The notes: generated from the sequence alone by a model not told the origin. A DNA stretch of 64,000 bases from CAYUMU01 sp964445985 (GCA_964445985.1 CAYUMU010000009.1:54278-118277); one strand, 5' to 3'; shown: positions 17,816 through 26,093, counted from the stretch's first letter. Made by a program: numbers and translations.

Positions 17816-19481
17816 CCGACGACGAATGCACCTCACACCGATTTCCGTCGAGGGGGGTGAGCCCGTGAACCTCGATTGCCCATCGCTTGGCCCGATGATT
17901 CTTCTGGCCGGCAATCGGGAAGACATAAACTCCGCAGGGGCGACTGTCGGGCAGGCTCCCGTCGAACACTCGGTCAATTAGCCCCTTCTTGTCTTCGTCC
18001 GACATTTCTTCGATGTAATGGCTCGCCAGTCGAATTGTCGCTGCCAGCCTGGTCTTTTTTCGCTTGAGGACTTTTGTATCTCCGTCCGTCCACTGGGACA
18101 GCCAGTTGGCCGTCACGAGGGCCTGTTCCTTAATTGCATCAGCATCGGGAAGGTGGGAGACGGAATCACTCAGCTTATCCCGATCATCCAGCAGTTTGGC
18201 CTCCCGGGCTTTCAACTCGCCCAGTTTCTGTTCGGCCTGCTCATCACTGATGGCGTCCCGTTCGATCAAGTTGAGGATGCGATTCCTCGCTTTCTCGATT
18301 TTGCCAATCTCGATACTCACGTCGGCAATTCGCTTCCTGGCCTCTACGACCTTCTTGGAATTGGGTTGAGCCTCGCGAATGGCTTTTTCAATCGCGATCG
18401 GATTGCCGAAGGTCTCAAACAACAACTCCAATACAGTCGCCTCTAGTTGATCTGCCCGAACCCAGGGCCGGGGCTTTATGCCGCACTCTCGGCAGCGACT
18501 GCTGTGAGCGTGACGATAGTAATGGAGTTTGCAGTGGTTTGTTTGGCCAAACATTCCATAGCCGCACTTTCCACAAAACACTCGGCCCGATAACAAATAG
18601 TCGTGTTTGGGTTTGCCATGCAGATAGGTCTTGTTTGCTTGGCAACGCTTCCGAATCGCCTTGATCGTTACCTCAGGAAGCAATCGAGGGATGATATGAG
18701 GCACCACTTCCTCGATATTCAAGTCGCTGATGGTGAAACTCTCCTCCCATTGAGTTCCGCAACGCTGCATCAGCGTCTTGTGTAAGTTTGTGTGGTTGAT
18801 GCCATATTCCGGGGCAAGATTGGCCAGCGACTCCCCCTGTAAATAGCGATGGGCACAATCCTCGACCATCGCCTTCTTTTCGGGAATCACATTCCATTTG
18901 CCGGTCTCTTTGTCGAATTGGCGACCGAAGGGCATCTTTCCACTGGTCGGTATGCCCCGTTTGGCTCTCTCGATGCGATTCAAGATGGACTTCTGCTTTT
19001 GGGTATTTGCCTGGAAAGCGTTGATCGTGGAAGCAATCGACAAGAAAAATCTTGCTTGAGGATCGAACAGATCGTATTCGGTCGTCAGCACGAAAAATCG
19101 AATGCCGTTGTCTCGGAGGATGTCGAGCCCAGTTTCATTCGCGACATTATCGCGGCTCCATCGTGACGGATCGGCCACGATAACGGCGTCGAAAGGCTTT
19201 CTTGCTTTCCTGGCATCGGCTAACAATGCATTGAGCTGTTCACGCTCCCAACCCGATGTTGCGTGTTCCTGCCCTGCATACTTCGTTGCGTGTTCCTGCC
19301 CTGCATACTTCTTAGTGATCTGTCCTTCAAGAGAAGCGACGGCCTGCCCAATTTGTTTATCCTGAGTGCGAAGCGACTCCCCCTGCTTTTCCTGTTTCTC
19401 CGTCGAGACTCGAATTAGAGCAGCGAACCGAAGGGGCTTATTGGAGTCTTGGCCATTCAAGCCAGAGTCTTGTTTGGGCAT
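17775..19481 (-). CDS. large serine recombinase (integrase)
   Basis: 568 aa. Resolvase-type catalytic domain (residues 18-170) with Arg24 and nucleophile Ser26 in ALIRVSTEKQ, and DPSRWSRDNVAN at the DRLxR position; recombinase domain (about 195-310); zinc ribbon with CGKC and CREC (about 330-365); then a long coiled-coil motif (about 395-450) that in this family controls integration versus excision. The frame runs leftwards through attL, so its last ten residues (APGLRGRRFC) are antisense yjbQ; in the circular form I derive a different tail beginning ERMHFTLKG with about 20 residues before a stop. An AAGGAAACT ribosome site precedes ATG 19481. A 27-bp tandem duplication lies in the catalytic domain. 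Confidence 0.93.
   Translation of the reverse strand: MPKQDSGLNGQDSNKPLRFAALIRVSTEKQEKQGESLRTQDKQIGQAVASLEGQITKKYAGQEHATKYAGQEHATSGWEREQLNALLADARKARKPFDAVIVADPSRWSRDNVANETGLDILRDNGIRFFVLTTEYDLFDPQARFFLSIASTINAFQANTQKQKSILNRIERAKRGIPTSGKMPFGRQFDKETGKWNVIPEKKAMVEDCAHRYLQGESLANLAPEYGINHTNLHKTLMQRCGTQWEESFTISDLNIEEVVPHIIPRLLPEVTIKAIRKRCQANKTYLHGKPKHDYLLSGRVFCGKCGYGMFGQTNHCKLHYYRHAHSSRCRECGIKPRPWVRADQLEATVLELLFETFGNPIAIEKAIREAQPNSKKVVEARKRIADVSIEIGKIEKARNRILNLIERDAISDEQAEQKLGELKAREAKLLDDRDKLSDSVSHLPDADAIKEQALVTANWLSQWTDGDTKVLKRKKTRLAATIRLASHYIEEMSDEDKKGLIDRVFDGSLPDSRPCGVYVFPIAGQKNHRAKRWAIEVHGLTPLDGNRCEVHSSSGSPAPGLRGRRFC
17789..17840. other. attL junction
   Basis: Host yjbQ sequence to the left, the core CTGGTGAAC at 17807-17815, and the element arm CGAATGCACCTCACACCG at 17823-17840. 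The dyad of the rebuilt attP is centred on AA (17813-17814), the predicted crossover dinucleotide. Confidence 0.85.
19258..19311. repeat. 27-bp tandem duplication inside the integrase gene
   Basis: Two exact adjacent 27-bp units (19258-19284 and 19285-19311) encode KYAGQEHAT twice (residues 58-66 and 67-75), at the position where most serine recombinases have a single loop before the SG and Arg of the catalytic domain. Confidence 0.95.
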
Positions 19482-19695
19482 AGTTTCCTTAACCTATCCC
19501 TTGACCTGCGAGGAAGAAATAAAGGGGGCGGCTGACCAATCCGGTCAAGGAGAAGATGGTCCTGCTTAGGAGGCCAATCCCGAGCAGTGCCGCCCGAACT
19601 CGATCTTAGCGCCGGGGGGGCTTTATGGCACGGGTTGCACCGATTTGAACCCGCCCCACCGGCTCAAGACTCGAAGTTAAGAGGTTTGCCTGCGA

Positions 19696-20049
19696 TCAGT
19701 ACATTCGCGGCAATTCCAGAACCTCCTCATCGTGGGGAACGCTTTTGCCGGCCCCTTGATTGCGAATGGGCTCCCGTTCAAAGTTCATTACGGGGAGCGG
19801 CAGGGGCGACTCATCCCCCGAAGCATTCTCGACGAGGGCTTGCGAATCGGGATTGCGAATGGACTCCCGTTCAAAGTTCATTACGGGGAGCGGCAGGGGC
19901 GAGTCATCGCCAGTTTGGTTTGCAGGAGTACGTCTTGTGGCTCCCTGTGCTCCCTGGTAACTGCTTCTGCTCGTGTTGCGATTGATGCTGCCGCCGTCGT
20001 CGGCACCCAGGATGCCGCAATTGTGGACCATGATTAGCTGATGCGTCAT
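19696..20049 (-). CDS. small repeat-containing protein of the element, unknown
   Basis: 117 aa. ATG 20049 has a good AAGGAC ribosome site. The sequence is hydrophilic and contains the segment GD[DE]SPLPLPVMNFERE[SP]IRN twice, 31 residues apart, matching the 58-bp direct repeat in the DNA; the C-terminus is EEVLELPRMY. No family recognised. It follows the unknown 183-aa gene by 58 bp on the same strand, so it is probably the last gene of the terminase operon. Repeated short Pro-containing motifs suggest a binding linear motif rather than an enzyme. Confidence 0.62.
   Translation of the reverse strand: MTHQLIMVHNCGILGADDGGSINRNTSRSSYQGAQGATRRTPANQTGDDSPLPLPVMNFERESIRNPDSQALVENASGDESPLPLPVMNFEREPIRNQGAGKSVPHDEEVLELPRMY
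19758..19908. repeat. 58-bp direct repeat, period 93 bp
   Basis: Copy 1 at 19758-19815 and copy 2 at 19851-19908 match at 56 of 58 positions and keep the same reading frame on the minus strand, so they duplicate a 19-residue motif within one protein. Confidence 0.9.
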
Positions 20050-20107
20050 TGGATTGTCCTTAGTTTGAGATTGAAAAAGTTGGGGTCGCTGTGTTGCGGT
20101 GCTACTC

Positions 20108-20659
20108 TCAGACCTGGAAGCGTTCGATCATTGCTTTCGCTTCCTCCAACTCCTGTTGGCGTTCCTTTTCCCAAGCGACTTCTTCTCGGCTTTTGCGGGG
20201 TGTTATCGCCCGCTCAGCCTTTTTGACGTCCGCTTTGATTGCATGAACGGCATCGGCTAGAGCTTTCAGTTTCTTCTCTTCCGCAGCCGTCGGCGTGCGA
20301 CCGTGCTTAACTTGCATCAAGAGAGTTTGCCGATATTCGTCAAACTCAGGAATGGCTCGATCGAGCCGAATCTGGTGGTATCTGACGATGTTGCACAGTC
20401 GCCGGTGTTCGTCGATCCTGCGGCCACACCCCATATAGGGCCATCGTGGGTGTACAAGAGGATCGCGTTCGCAGGTCGCCCCGTCGGGAAAATATCCTGT
20501 GCCGTTCTGAAATAAGGCAAAGCCCCCGTGCAGTTCGTTCCATCGCTCCCAGATCGACTTCGCATCGTGCCAATTTGGGTGCCCCAACTTCTCCCCTCGT
20601 TGTTTCAGATCCTGCTCGCGGCGTAAGGTTTCGTGTCGGTCAATTTCGATCCTATGCAT
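20108..20659 (-). CDS. hypothetical protein of the terminase operon
   Basis: 183 aa from ATG 20659, which has a perfect AAGGAG ribosome site; longer upstream starts would overlap the terminase gene. Charged, mostly helical; N-terminal half has WERWNELHGGFALFQNG and CGRRIDEHRRLCNIVRYHQIRLDR, C-terminal half is a Lys/Glu/Ala-rich probable coiled coil (EEKKLKALADAVHAIKADVK to EAKAMIERFQV). No domain recognised. It starts 22 bp after the terminase stop, so it is very probably co-transcribed with it and may be a packaging or DNA-handling accessory. Confidence 0.68.
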   Translation of the reverse strand: MHRIEIDRHETLRREQDLKQRGEKLGHPNWHDAKSIWERWNELHGGFALFQNGTGYFPDGATCERDPLVHPRWPYMGCGRRIDEHRRLCNIVRYHQIRLDRAIPEFDEYRQTLLMQVKHGRTPTAAEEKKLKALADAVHAIKADVKKAERAITPRKSREEVAWEKERQQELEEAKAMIERFQV

Positions 20660-20681
20660 TTTTGAACTCCTTTCAATATGT

Positions 20682-22079
20682 TCACAATGCTCCGACGCAT
20701 ATTTTTGAAATAGAAACAATTCTTGCGACGCCAGCCAAAGCGTTGGCCAGATCGTCGTGGCCACCGGGAGGATGGTCGATCACGTCTCGCCCACCGCTGC
20801 GAGTGCGTCGCTCCAAACTCGCTAGCTGGGTGATTAGTGTTTCGTTGTCGAGCAGTTCCACCTGACCCGAGCACAATTGGGGCAGTAGCTCCAAATAGAG
20901 TTGGCTCTTGGGCTGCTCGGCTTTCCTGAACTGAACGCCCCGCTTCTTGAATGACGCGACGACAAACTCGGCGGCGTAGTTGTCGCCTGTGACCCGATGG
21001 AGCCCGAACTTTTGCAGCACCTGGCAGCAGTCGCCGATAACATCGTCGGGGCTGAAGGGCGGCTTCCAGCGATGCAGCAGATCGACGACCACAACCCTGT
21101 CGCGATGGGCAATGGCCAGGGCAGCATCGTCGTGTCGGCCCCCGCTCATATCGACGAAGGCGGAATAGTTGGTTTTTGGACGGGGCGACAATTCTTGCCT
21201 GCCTTTGACGACATACTGCTCGACGACTTCCCGCGTTAGGAAGGTTTCGATGTCATCCCGAAATTCGCCCCCATATTCGCTACGGGCGGCAGATGGATCG
21301 TCGGCATAGGCATCGTCGATGATCTTCTGGGACAGGGTTGGATTCATCGCCCTGCTGGGCGTATTCCAGACCAGGCACTGCCTCGCACCCTGCTCTCGTG
21401 ATCGTTTGAATTGTCGCCAGCACCATCCCTTGCGGGCATAGGGCGTCGTAATCGCGATCAGCCGACCTCCCACGCTCGACAACCCAGGGGCGATGGCCTG
21501 GATTAGAGCAGAGTCGGACTTGATGCGGCTGCTCTCGTCGAGCCCGAAGAAGGCGGCTTCGTCGACAATCGCGGCAATTAGCGTATAACCCCGGATTGAT
21601 CGCCAATCACCTGCCAGTATTTCAATGCGATTGCCATTCCGTAGCTCGAAGCCCTCGACAGTTTCTCGGGCGACTTCACCGGACAGGATTGGAGTCGAGT
21701 TGAATACCGCCCGACAATAGTCCCTGACAATCCGCCCCTGTGGCTTTGTGGGAGCGATGATCGGCACCACCCCTTTCTCGCCGGCAGAAAGCTTGGCTTC
21801 GTGTCCAGCGAGAATGGCTTCGTAAGCAGCGATGATGGCCGCTATCCGGCTTTTCCCAGAACGTCGCCCTGTAAGAAACAATGCTTGGGAGTATCCGTCG
21901 GGCGGCAATTTCGAGGGGTCGAGGGCAGCAGCGGTTTGGATGAGTGCTTTGTCGGCAGATTTGATGGGCAGTCCATAGAGGGCCGAAAGTGCAGCCCTCC
22001 AGGGTCGCCATGATTTGAGACTGGCTCCCAGGAATGGGCGAAACAACTGGTCGTCGGAAATGGCTTGAAGAATGTTCAT
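20682..22079 (-). CDS. phage-type terminase large subunit
   Basis: 465 aa. Large terminases translocate DNA into proheads with an ATPase and cut it with an RNase H-fold nuclease. Visible: Walker A GRRSGKSR (71-78), Walker B IAAIVDEAAFF with Asp173-Glu174, coupling motif ITTP (210-213), and nuclease acidic residues Asp310 in FVDMSGGRHDD, Asp366 in TGDNYAAE, and Asp442-Asp443 in PPGGHDDLANALAG. Length and motif order are complete, so it is not an obvious remnant. Its ATG overlaps the stop of the preceding gene (ATGA). No portal, protease or capsid gene follows, unlike in a prophage. Terminases without capsids are known in phage satellites that hijack helper particles; that role is inference here. 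Confidence 0.88.
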   Translation of the reverse strand: MNILQAISDDQLFRPFLGASLKSWRPWRAALSALYGLPIKSADKALIQTAAALDPSKLPPDGYSQALFLTGRRSGKSRIAAIIAAYEAILAGHEAKLSAGEKGVVPIIAPTKPQGRIVRDYCRAVFNSTPILSGEVARETVEGFELRNGNRIEILAGDWRSIRGYTLIAAIVDEAAFFGLDESSRIKSDSALIQAIAPGLSSVGGRLIAITTPYARKGWCWRQFKRSREQGARQCLVWNTPSRAMNPTLSQKIIDDAYADDPSAARSEYGGEFRDDIETFLTREVVEQYVVKGRQELSPRPKTNYSAFVDMSGGRHDDAALAIAHRDRVVVVDLLHRWKPPFSPDDVIGDCCQVLQKFGLHRVTGDNYAAEFVVASFKKRGVQFRKAEQPKSQLYLELLPQLCSGQVELLDNETLITQLASLERRTRSGGRDVIDHPPGGHDDLANALAGVARIVSISKICVGAL

Positions 22080-22468
22080 TTGCTGCCGCTCCGAACATAG
22101 TCATTCAAGTTGACCGTCGGCGTCTGGCGTTCTAGTCCCAGCATCTTTGCCAGACCTACCAGGCTATTGGTCGCTTGCACCCAGCGACCGATGAGTTCGG
22201 CGGATTCCTTACTGGACTGTGCGTCTGCTAAGAACTGTTCGATTCCTTGCAGGACGTATTCCAGCCAAAGGAATCTTTCGACGAGTGCCAGTTTGACATG
22301 CGAAATGTCATCGCCGCCCAAGTCTGAAATAACAGCGTCGTATCGTGATCGCAACACCTTGGCGATTTCCAGCCGACCATCAAGCTTGGCAAGAAAGCCT
22401 GGCTCATATCGCTTGGGAGGTGTGCGGAGTCTGGAATTGCTAGTTCGATGGGATGAAGGCTTAGGCAT
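22076..22468 (-). CDS. small protein coupled to the terminase, possible small terminase subunit
   Basis: 130 aa from ATG 22468. Basic N-terminus (MPKPSSHRTSNSRLRTPPKRY) followed by a helical body with VERFLWLEYVLQGIEQFLAD and a C-terminal VNLNDYVRSGSK. The stop overlaps the start of the terminase large subunit by 4 bases, so the two are translationally coupled. A basic DNA-binding start plus helical oligomerisation region directly before terL is the usual position of the small terminase subunit, but I see no helix-turn-helix signature, so this is positional inference. Confidence 0.65.
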   Translation of the reverse strand: MPKPSSHRTSNSRLRTPPKRYEPGFLAKLDGRLEIAKVLRSRYDAVISDLGGDDISHVKLALVERFLWLEYVLQGIEQFLADAQSSKESAELIGRWVQATNSLVGLAKMLGLERQTPTVNLNDYVRSGSK

Positions 22469-22482
22469 AGATAGTTCCCAGG

Positions 22483-22543
22483 AAAAAAGGATCACCCCAA
22501 AAAAAGGATCACCCGGAGTGACGAGAGGAGTACACGTCACTCC
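22483..22543. promoter_or_regulatory. repeat and inverted repeat upstream of the terminase operon
   Basis: Two direct copies of AAAAAAGGATCACCC (22483-22497 and 22500-22514) are followed by an 8-bp inverted repeat GGAGTGAC (22515-22522) / GTCACTCC (22536-22543). They lie 15-75 bp upstream of the first gene of the minus-strand terminase operon, the right place for an operator or a terminase-binding site. Confidence 0.45.
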
Positions 22544-22680
22544 CTTTCATCTATACCCGTGACAGAATTAGAATCACTAGGGTTTTTTCGGGGGAACTAT
22601 CTTCTATTTTCACAGAGGCTTTTCAGAGGGAATCGCACCCTACGCTCGATCTATTTCAGGGGGTACTCAGGCACCAGGAG

Positions 22681-23316
22681 CTATTTTTTACGTTTGCGAG
22701 ACTTTGGTTGCATATCGGTCGCAAGCACCGACTGAATGGTGGGCCGTGATAGCCCGACAGCTCTGGCAATCTTGGCTTTGGCAACTCCATCAGCGGCCAT
22801 TTGGCGAATGATCTTGTCCTGCTCGACGGTCACTGTCTTACGCACCCCGGCTTTGCTCCCTCCCCACGATCGGCCTTTCTCTCTGGCTGCTGCAATGCCC
22901 GCTGCTTGCCGCTCCCGGCGGGTCTCTTGTTCCATTTCAGCGATGCCCAGCAGAACGGCGGCAAGCATCTTGCCTGTGGCCCCATTGAAGTCGATTTGCT
23001 GGGTCACCGAGACAACCCGCAGCCCTTTGTCGCACCAATCGCAAAGGACATTGATGCCGTCCCTCAGGCTTCGCGAGAGTCGATCAAGTCGCCAAACAAC
23101 GATGGCCTCGACCTCACCGTTGAAGATGGCCTTCTGCAACTTCTCGAATTGAGGGCGGGCGAGGTTATCCCCGCTGGACTTGTCGATCAGCCAGAGGGGG
23201 TTGTCGATTGCATGGCCCTCCACCCATCGCTCGATGTCCCGCACCTGGCCTGCTTCGTTCTGACCGACCGTTGAAACCCGCACATAGCAGGCCGTTCGCT
23301 TGGCTTTCTTTCCCAT
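22681..23316 (-). CDS. serine resolvase/invertase with C-terminal HTH
   Basis: 211 aa from ATG 23316 (AGGAGA ribosome site). Resolvase catalytic domain: ACYVRVSTVGQ with Arg13 and nucleophile Ser15, VVWRLDRLSRS with the paired arginines, and the E-helix segment MEQETRRERQAAGIAAAREKGR. C-terminal helix-turn-helix GVAKAKIARAVGLSRPTIQSVL. All catalytic residues of a Tn3/Hin-type small serine recombinase are present. It is separate from the large integrase and may resolve dimers or invert or excise DNA within the element. Confidence 0.9.
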   Translation of the reverse strand: MGKKAKRTACYVRVSTVGQNEAGQVRDIERWVEGHAIDNPLWLIDKSSGDNLARPQFEKLQKAIFNGEVEAIVVWRLDRLSRSLRDGINVLCDWCDKGLRVVSVTQQIDFNGATGKMLAAVLLGIAEMEQETRRERQAAGIAAAREKGRSWGGSKAGVRKTVTVEQDKIIRQMAADGVAKAKIARAVGLSRPTIQSVLATDMQPKSRKRKK

Positions 23317-23766
23317 TGATCTTCTCCTGCGATTCTCGAAAGACGTTGATATTCCCCAGCCTTCGCAGGGCCGAGGGCTGGGCCGGGGGATGATCTTATC
23401 CACGCCCCCGCGAGTCGGTCACGAATGAATTACACCTGAAACTTTGCGTTTTCGAGGGGGTCCGAATTGATCGGAATCGGGGCGAATCGAGGGGAAGCAG
23501 GGCGGGGGGATGATCCTTGACCGATTGGCCCGATTCAGGGCTCGGGCATCGCTTCTGAACGCTTCCCAGACCCTTGGGGGTTTCGGGGTCGATCGGGAAT
23601 CAGGGATCGCAGGAGAAGCGATCCCCGAAGCTCTCCGAGGGGGAAGGATCGATCGCGATGGCCCCAAGTTCAGCGAAGTGCCCGTGCGCCAGGGGGCGAA
23701 GTCGGCGACCCTATTCCCCAGACAGGGACATTTGCCGATTCTCGACCTTGAACGAAGGAGGAACCA
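23317..23766. other. gene-free region of the element
   Basis: 450 bp, G-rich, with repeated GATC-containing words and a perfect 8-bp hairpin GGGATCGC (23603-23610) / GCGATCCC (23618-23625). Open frames on both strands here lack ribosome sites and normal composition. It separates divergent genes, so it holds two promoters; an origin or transfer site cannot be excluded. Confidence 0.4.
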
Positions 23767-24009
23767 ATGGGCTTATTGGTGATTATTAGTTGGGTGGCCG
23801 TGAACGCGACAATTGGAGCGTTGATCGGGAAAAGTTGCTTGGGGCGACCGGGCGACGGGGCCATTGTCGGTGGGCTGTTAGGGCCGTTGGGCTGGCTGAT
23901 GCTGGCGACTTGCTTTAGCGATACCCGCAAGCGATGCCCTGCCTGTCGAGGCATCGTTGATCCCAGGGCGAGTATCTGCCCGCATTGTAGGTCGAGCCTA
24001 GAGGGCTAA
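23767..24009 (+). CDS. small membrane protein with C-terminal zinc ribbon
   Basis: 80 aa with a very strong GAAGGAGGAACCA ribosome site before ATG 23767. Two hydrophobic Gly-rich segments (about residues 1-21 and 31-50, GAIVGGLLGPLGWLMLATCF) are followed by a four-cysteine zinc ribbon CPACRGIVDPRASICPHC (Cys57, 60, 71, 74). It is the only plus-strand gene of the element. The topology resembles small phage-shock or superinfection-type membrane proteins and common bacterial double-TM zinc-ribbon proteins; no function can be assigned. Confidence 0.75.
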   Translation: MGLLVIISWVAVNATIGALIGKSCLGRPGDGAIVGGLLGPLGWLMLATCFSDTRKRCPACRGIVDPRASICPHCRSSLEG

Positions 24010-24119
24010 GCTGGGCGGAACGGTAGGGGCCGGGACAAGAGAAGAGGAAGTAGACCCCCCGAGACTCTCCCCAGGAACCTCACCTTAGAATACCACGCAC
24101 ACTTAGAGTTGTACTTTAA

Positions 24120-24401
24120 TCAGGCAGTGCTCCTAAGCAGCCTAATTTCATGCTCCAGCAGCGACAGGCTCGCTTTGAGGACGACGCGCTGGGAAAGGCT
24201 TAGTTCGTCACTGTCCAGCAAACGTGAGACCATGCTAGCGACCGTCGAGCAATCATTGACAACGCTGTCCTTGATTTTCAGCATCTCAGTTTGTGGTAAC
24301 GTCCAAATGCGGTTCACTATGTCGCGGCGTTGTTGAATTAGATAATCTCGTGTGCTGTCAAGCGCATTGACTATCTGCTTAAATTCTTCGTTGTCCAACA
24401 T
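24120..24401 (-). CDS. small helical partner of the GTPase
   Basis: 93 aa from ATG 24401 (an upstream ATG at 24422 inside the GTPase gene is an alternative). All-helical and acidic: LDNEEFKQIVNALDSTRDYL, then QRRDIVNRIW and DSVVNDCSTVASMVSRLLDS, ending LLEHEIRLLRSTA. It starts 2 bp after the GTPase stop, so translation is almost certainly coupled. No family recognised. A dedicated small helical protein next to a P-loop GTPase suggests an effector, regulator or adaptor. Confidence 0.68.
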   Translation of the reverse strand: MLDNEEFKQIVNALDSTRDYLIQQRRDIVNRIWTLPQTEMLKIKDSVVNDCSTVASMVSRLLDSDELSLSQRVVLKASLSLLEHEIRLLRSTA

Positions 24402-24403
24402 TC

Positions 24404-25216
24404 CTATTTCCCCTGGTGGCATAAGGATGTCAGTTTGGTGACAAATTGTTGAAGCGACTTCATTTGCTTCTCTTGGCTATAGTCGGAGTTGGTCTTGGCT
24501 AACGTCAATTGCTCTCCACCAAAAAACTTTGGGGCGGCAAAGTCCTTAATGATCTGCGACACAAACGCTATCTCATGCTGAAACGCATTTGCTCCGATCG
24601 AATGGCGGATTCCTTCTATCACCCTACTGTAATCTCCGTCGAGGTAATGCTGATGCACTTCGTTGGATTCACCAAACCATAAGTCTTCTTTTGTTACTAC
24701 GGTGAGCATCCAAAACTTCTCTCGCCTCCCCCTGATGAGAGGAGCGATGTGATTCAGCACTTCGATTTCTTCTGTCCGCTTCTCCAGCAGGTACGACTGC
24801 AAGAATTGCTCGGCGTCGCCCGTTGCTTGAAAATCCGCGTAAGAACGTTCGCCCTGCATACCTGCCGGCCCGATGGCATGATAGCCGAAAGCATTCACGA
24901 CAATAACGCCGTCGACTTCTCCGGTTTTAACTTCCTCAAGAATACCGTCCCAGGAAAGACGTCGATGCCCCTGCCCAGCCAAAACGTGCAACATCGCATT
25001 CTTAAGTTGGGGAGCTTTCTTATCTTCGGTATTAGTGCTCTCTACATACTCCGGAGTTAGGTGCAGCATCGATTGCCTATGGGCGAACGCTTCGCCCATA
25101 GATGTCTTGCCTACGCCGCCAGCACCTACGATTACGATTCGTTTCTTCCGAAACAACTCTTTCAGCTTTGCGAAAGCAATTGGAGCGAACTCTTTGAGCA
25201 AATCTATCCACGACAT
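24404..25216 (-). CDS. P-loop GTPase-like protein
   Basis: 270 aa. N-terminal amphipathic helix (MSWIDLLKEFAPIAFAKLKE) possibly membrane-associating, then G1 GAGGVGKTS (31-39), a Ras/Arf-like AGQ (80-82) at the G3 position but without the usual Asp, and G4-like TKED (175-178) after the hydrophobic strand WMLTVV. C-terminal 90 residues are helical (EVHQHYLDGDYSRVIEGIRHS to FVTKLTSLC). An AAAGGGGG ribosome site precedes ATG 25216. It lies 63 bp downstream of the cargo yjbQ on the same strand and 2 bp from its small partner. GTPase-plus-partner pairs of this sort occur among phage-defence and conflict systems; that is inference from context, not homology. Confidence 0.78.
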   Translation of the reverse strand: MSWIDLLKEFAPIAFAKLKELFRKKRIVIVGAGGVGKTSMGEAFAHRQSMLHLTPEYVESTNTEDKKAPQLKNAMLHVLAGQGHRRLSWDGILEEVKTGEVDGVIVVNAFGYHAIGPAGMQGERSYADFQATGDAEQFLQSYLLEKRTEEIEVLNHIAPLIRGRREKFWMLTVVTKEDLWFGESNEVHQHYLDGDYSRVIEGIRHSIGANAFQHEIAFVSQIIKDFAAPKFFGGEQLTLAKTNSDYSQEKQMKSLQQFVTKLTSLCHQGK

Positions 25217-25279
25217 TTACGGCCCCCTTTTCTATTGCTTAGATTCAACACGCAGTTGTCTGTAGATGTTGCCTCAGTC

Positions 25280-25698
<419 letters not shown>

Positions 25699-25702
<4 letters not shown>

Positions 25703-25827
25703 GGGTGCCTCTTGCTGTGGAGTACGGAATCGATCAGGGCCAGTGCGATTTCGAGTACTTCATTCAGCCTGGAAGCCGAGCTTACCCTGCCCACGACGAC
25801 ACGCCAACGGTCGGGATGCCAACTATC
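25699..25827 (-). pseudogene. possible C-terminal gene fragment captured with cargo yjbQ
   Basis: On the minus strand a frame of 42 codons without an ATG runs from a stop at 25828-25830 to a TGA that overlaps the cargo yjbQ start in the ATGA manner typical of coupled genes. It ends with a plausible amphipathic helix, LNEVLEIALALIDSVL. It may be the tail of the gene preceding yjbQ in the donor genome. Evidence is only frame and overlap. Confidence 0.3.
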
Positions 25828-26093
25828 CTAACAGCCGACCGAGCACAAGAAGGAACGCCAACAACTTCTGCCACAATGTCGCAGTGTTCGATTGTATAGG
25901 CGAGGTGTTACATCGACAATCCCCGATGGGCTGAGGGGTTGCAGGGCCGGGATGGTGAATGCGAGCGATTGAGACGGGAAGGAGGTGCGAGCCATTCGCG
26001 TGTATAGGCTCACGATCGGGTGGGATGGGTGGAGAGGCCCGGGGAGAATTGCCGAAGGAGGCATTTGAACCCATTGGGGGTCGATGGGCGGGG
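25703..26093. other. gene-poor region upstream of cargo yjbQ
   Basis: 391 bp between the cargo yjbQ and the next minus-strand gene. Apart from the possible fragment at 25699-25827 I see no gene; longer open frames on the minus strand here are Pro/Ser-rich and extend antisense or out of frame over the 94-aa gene. It should contain the promoter for yjbQ and the GTPase pair. Confidence 0.4.

Noticed and set aside
23419..23782. Two overlapping frames in the gene-free region
   Set aside because: No ribosome sites, unusual composition, and one overlaps the well-supported 80-aa gene.
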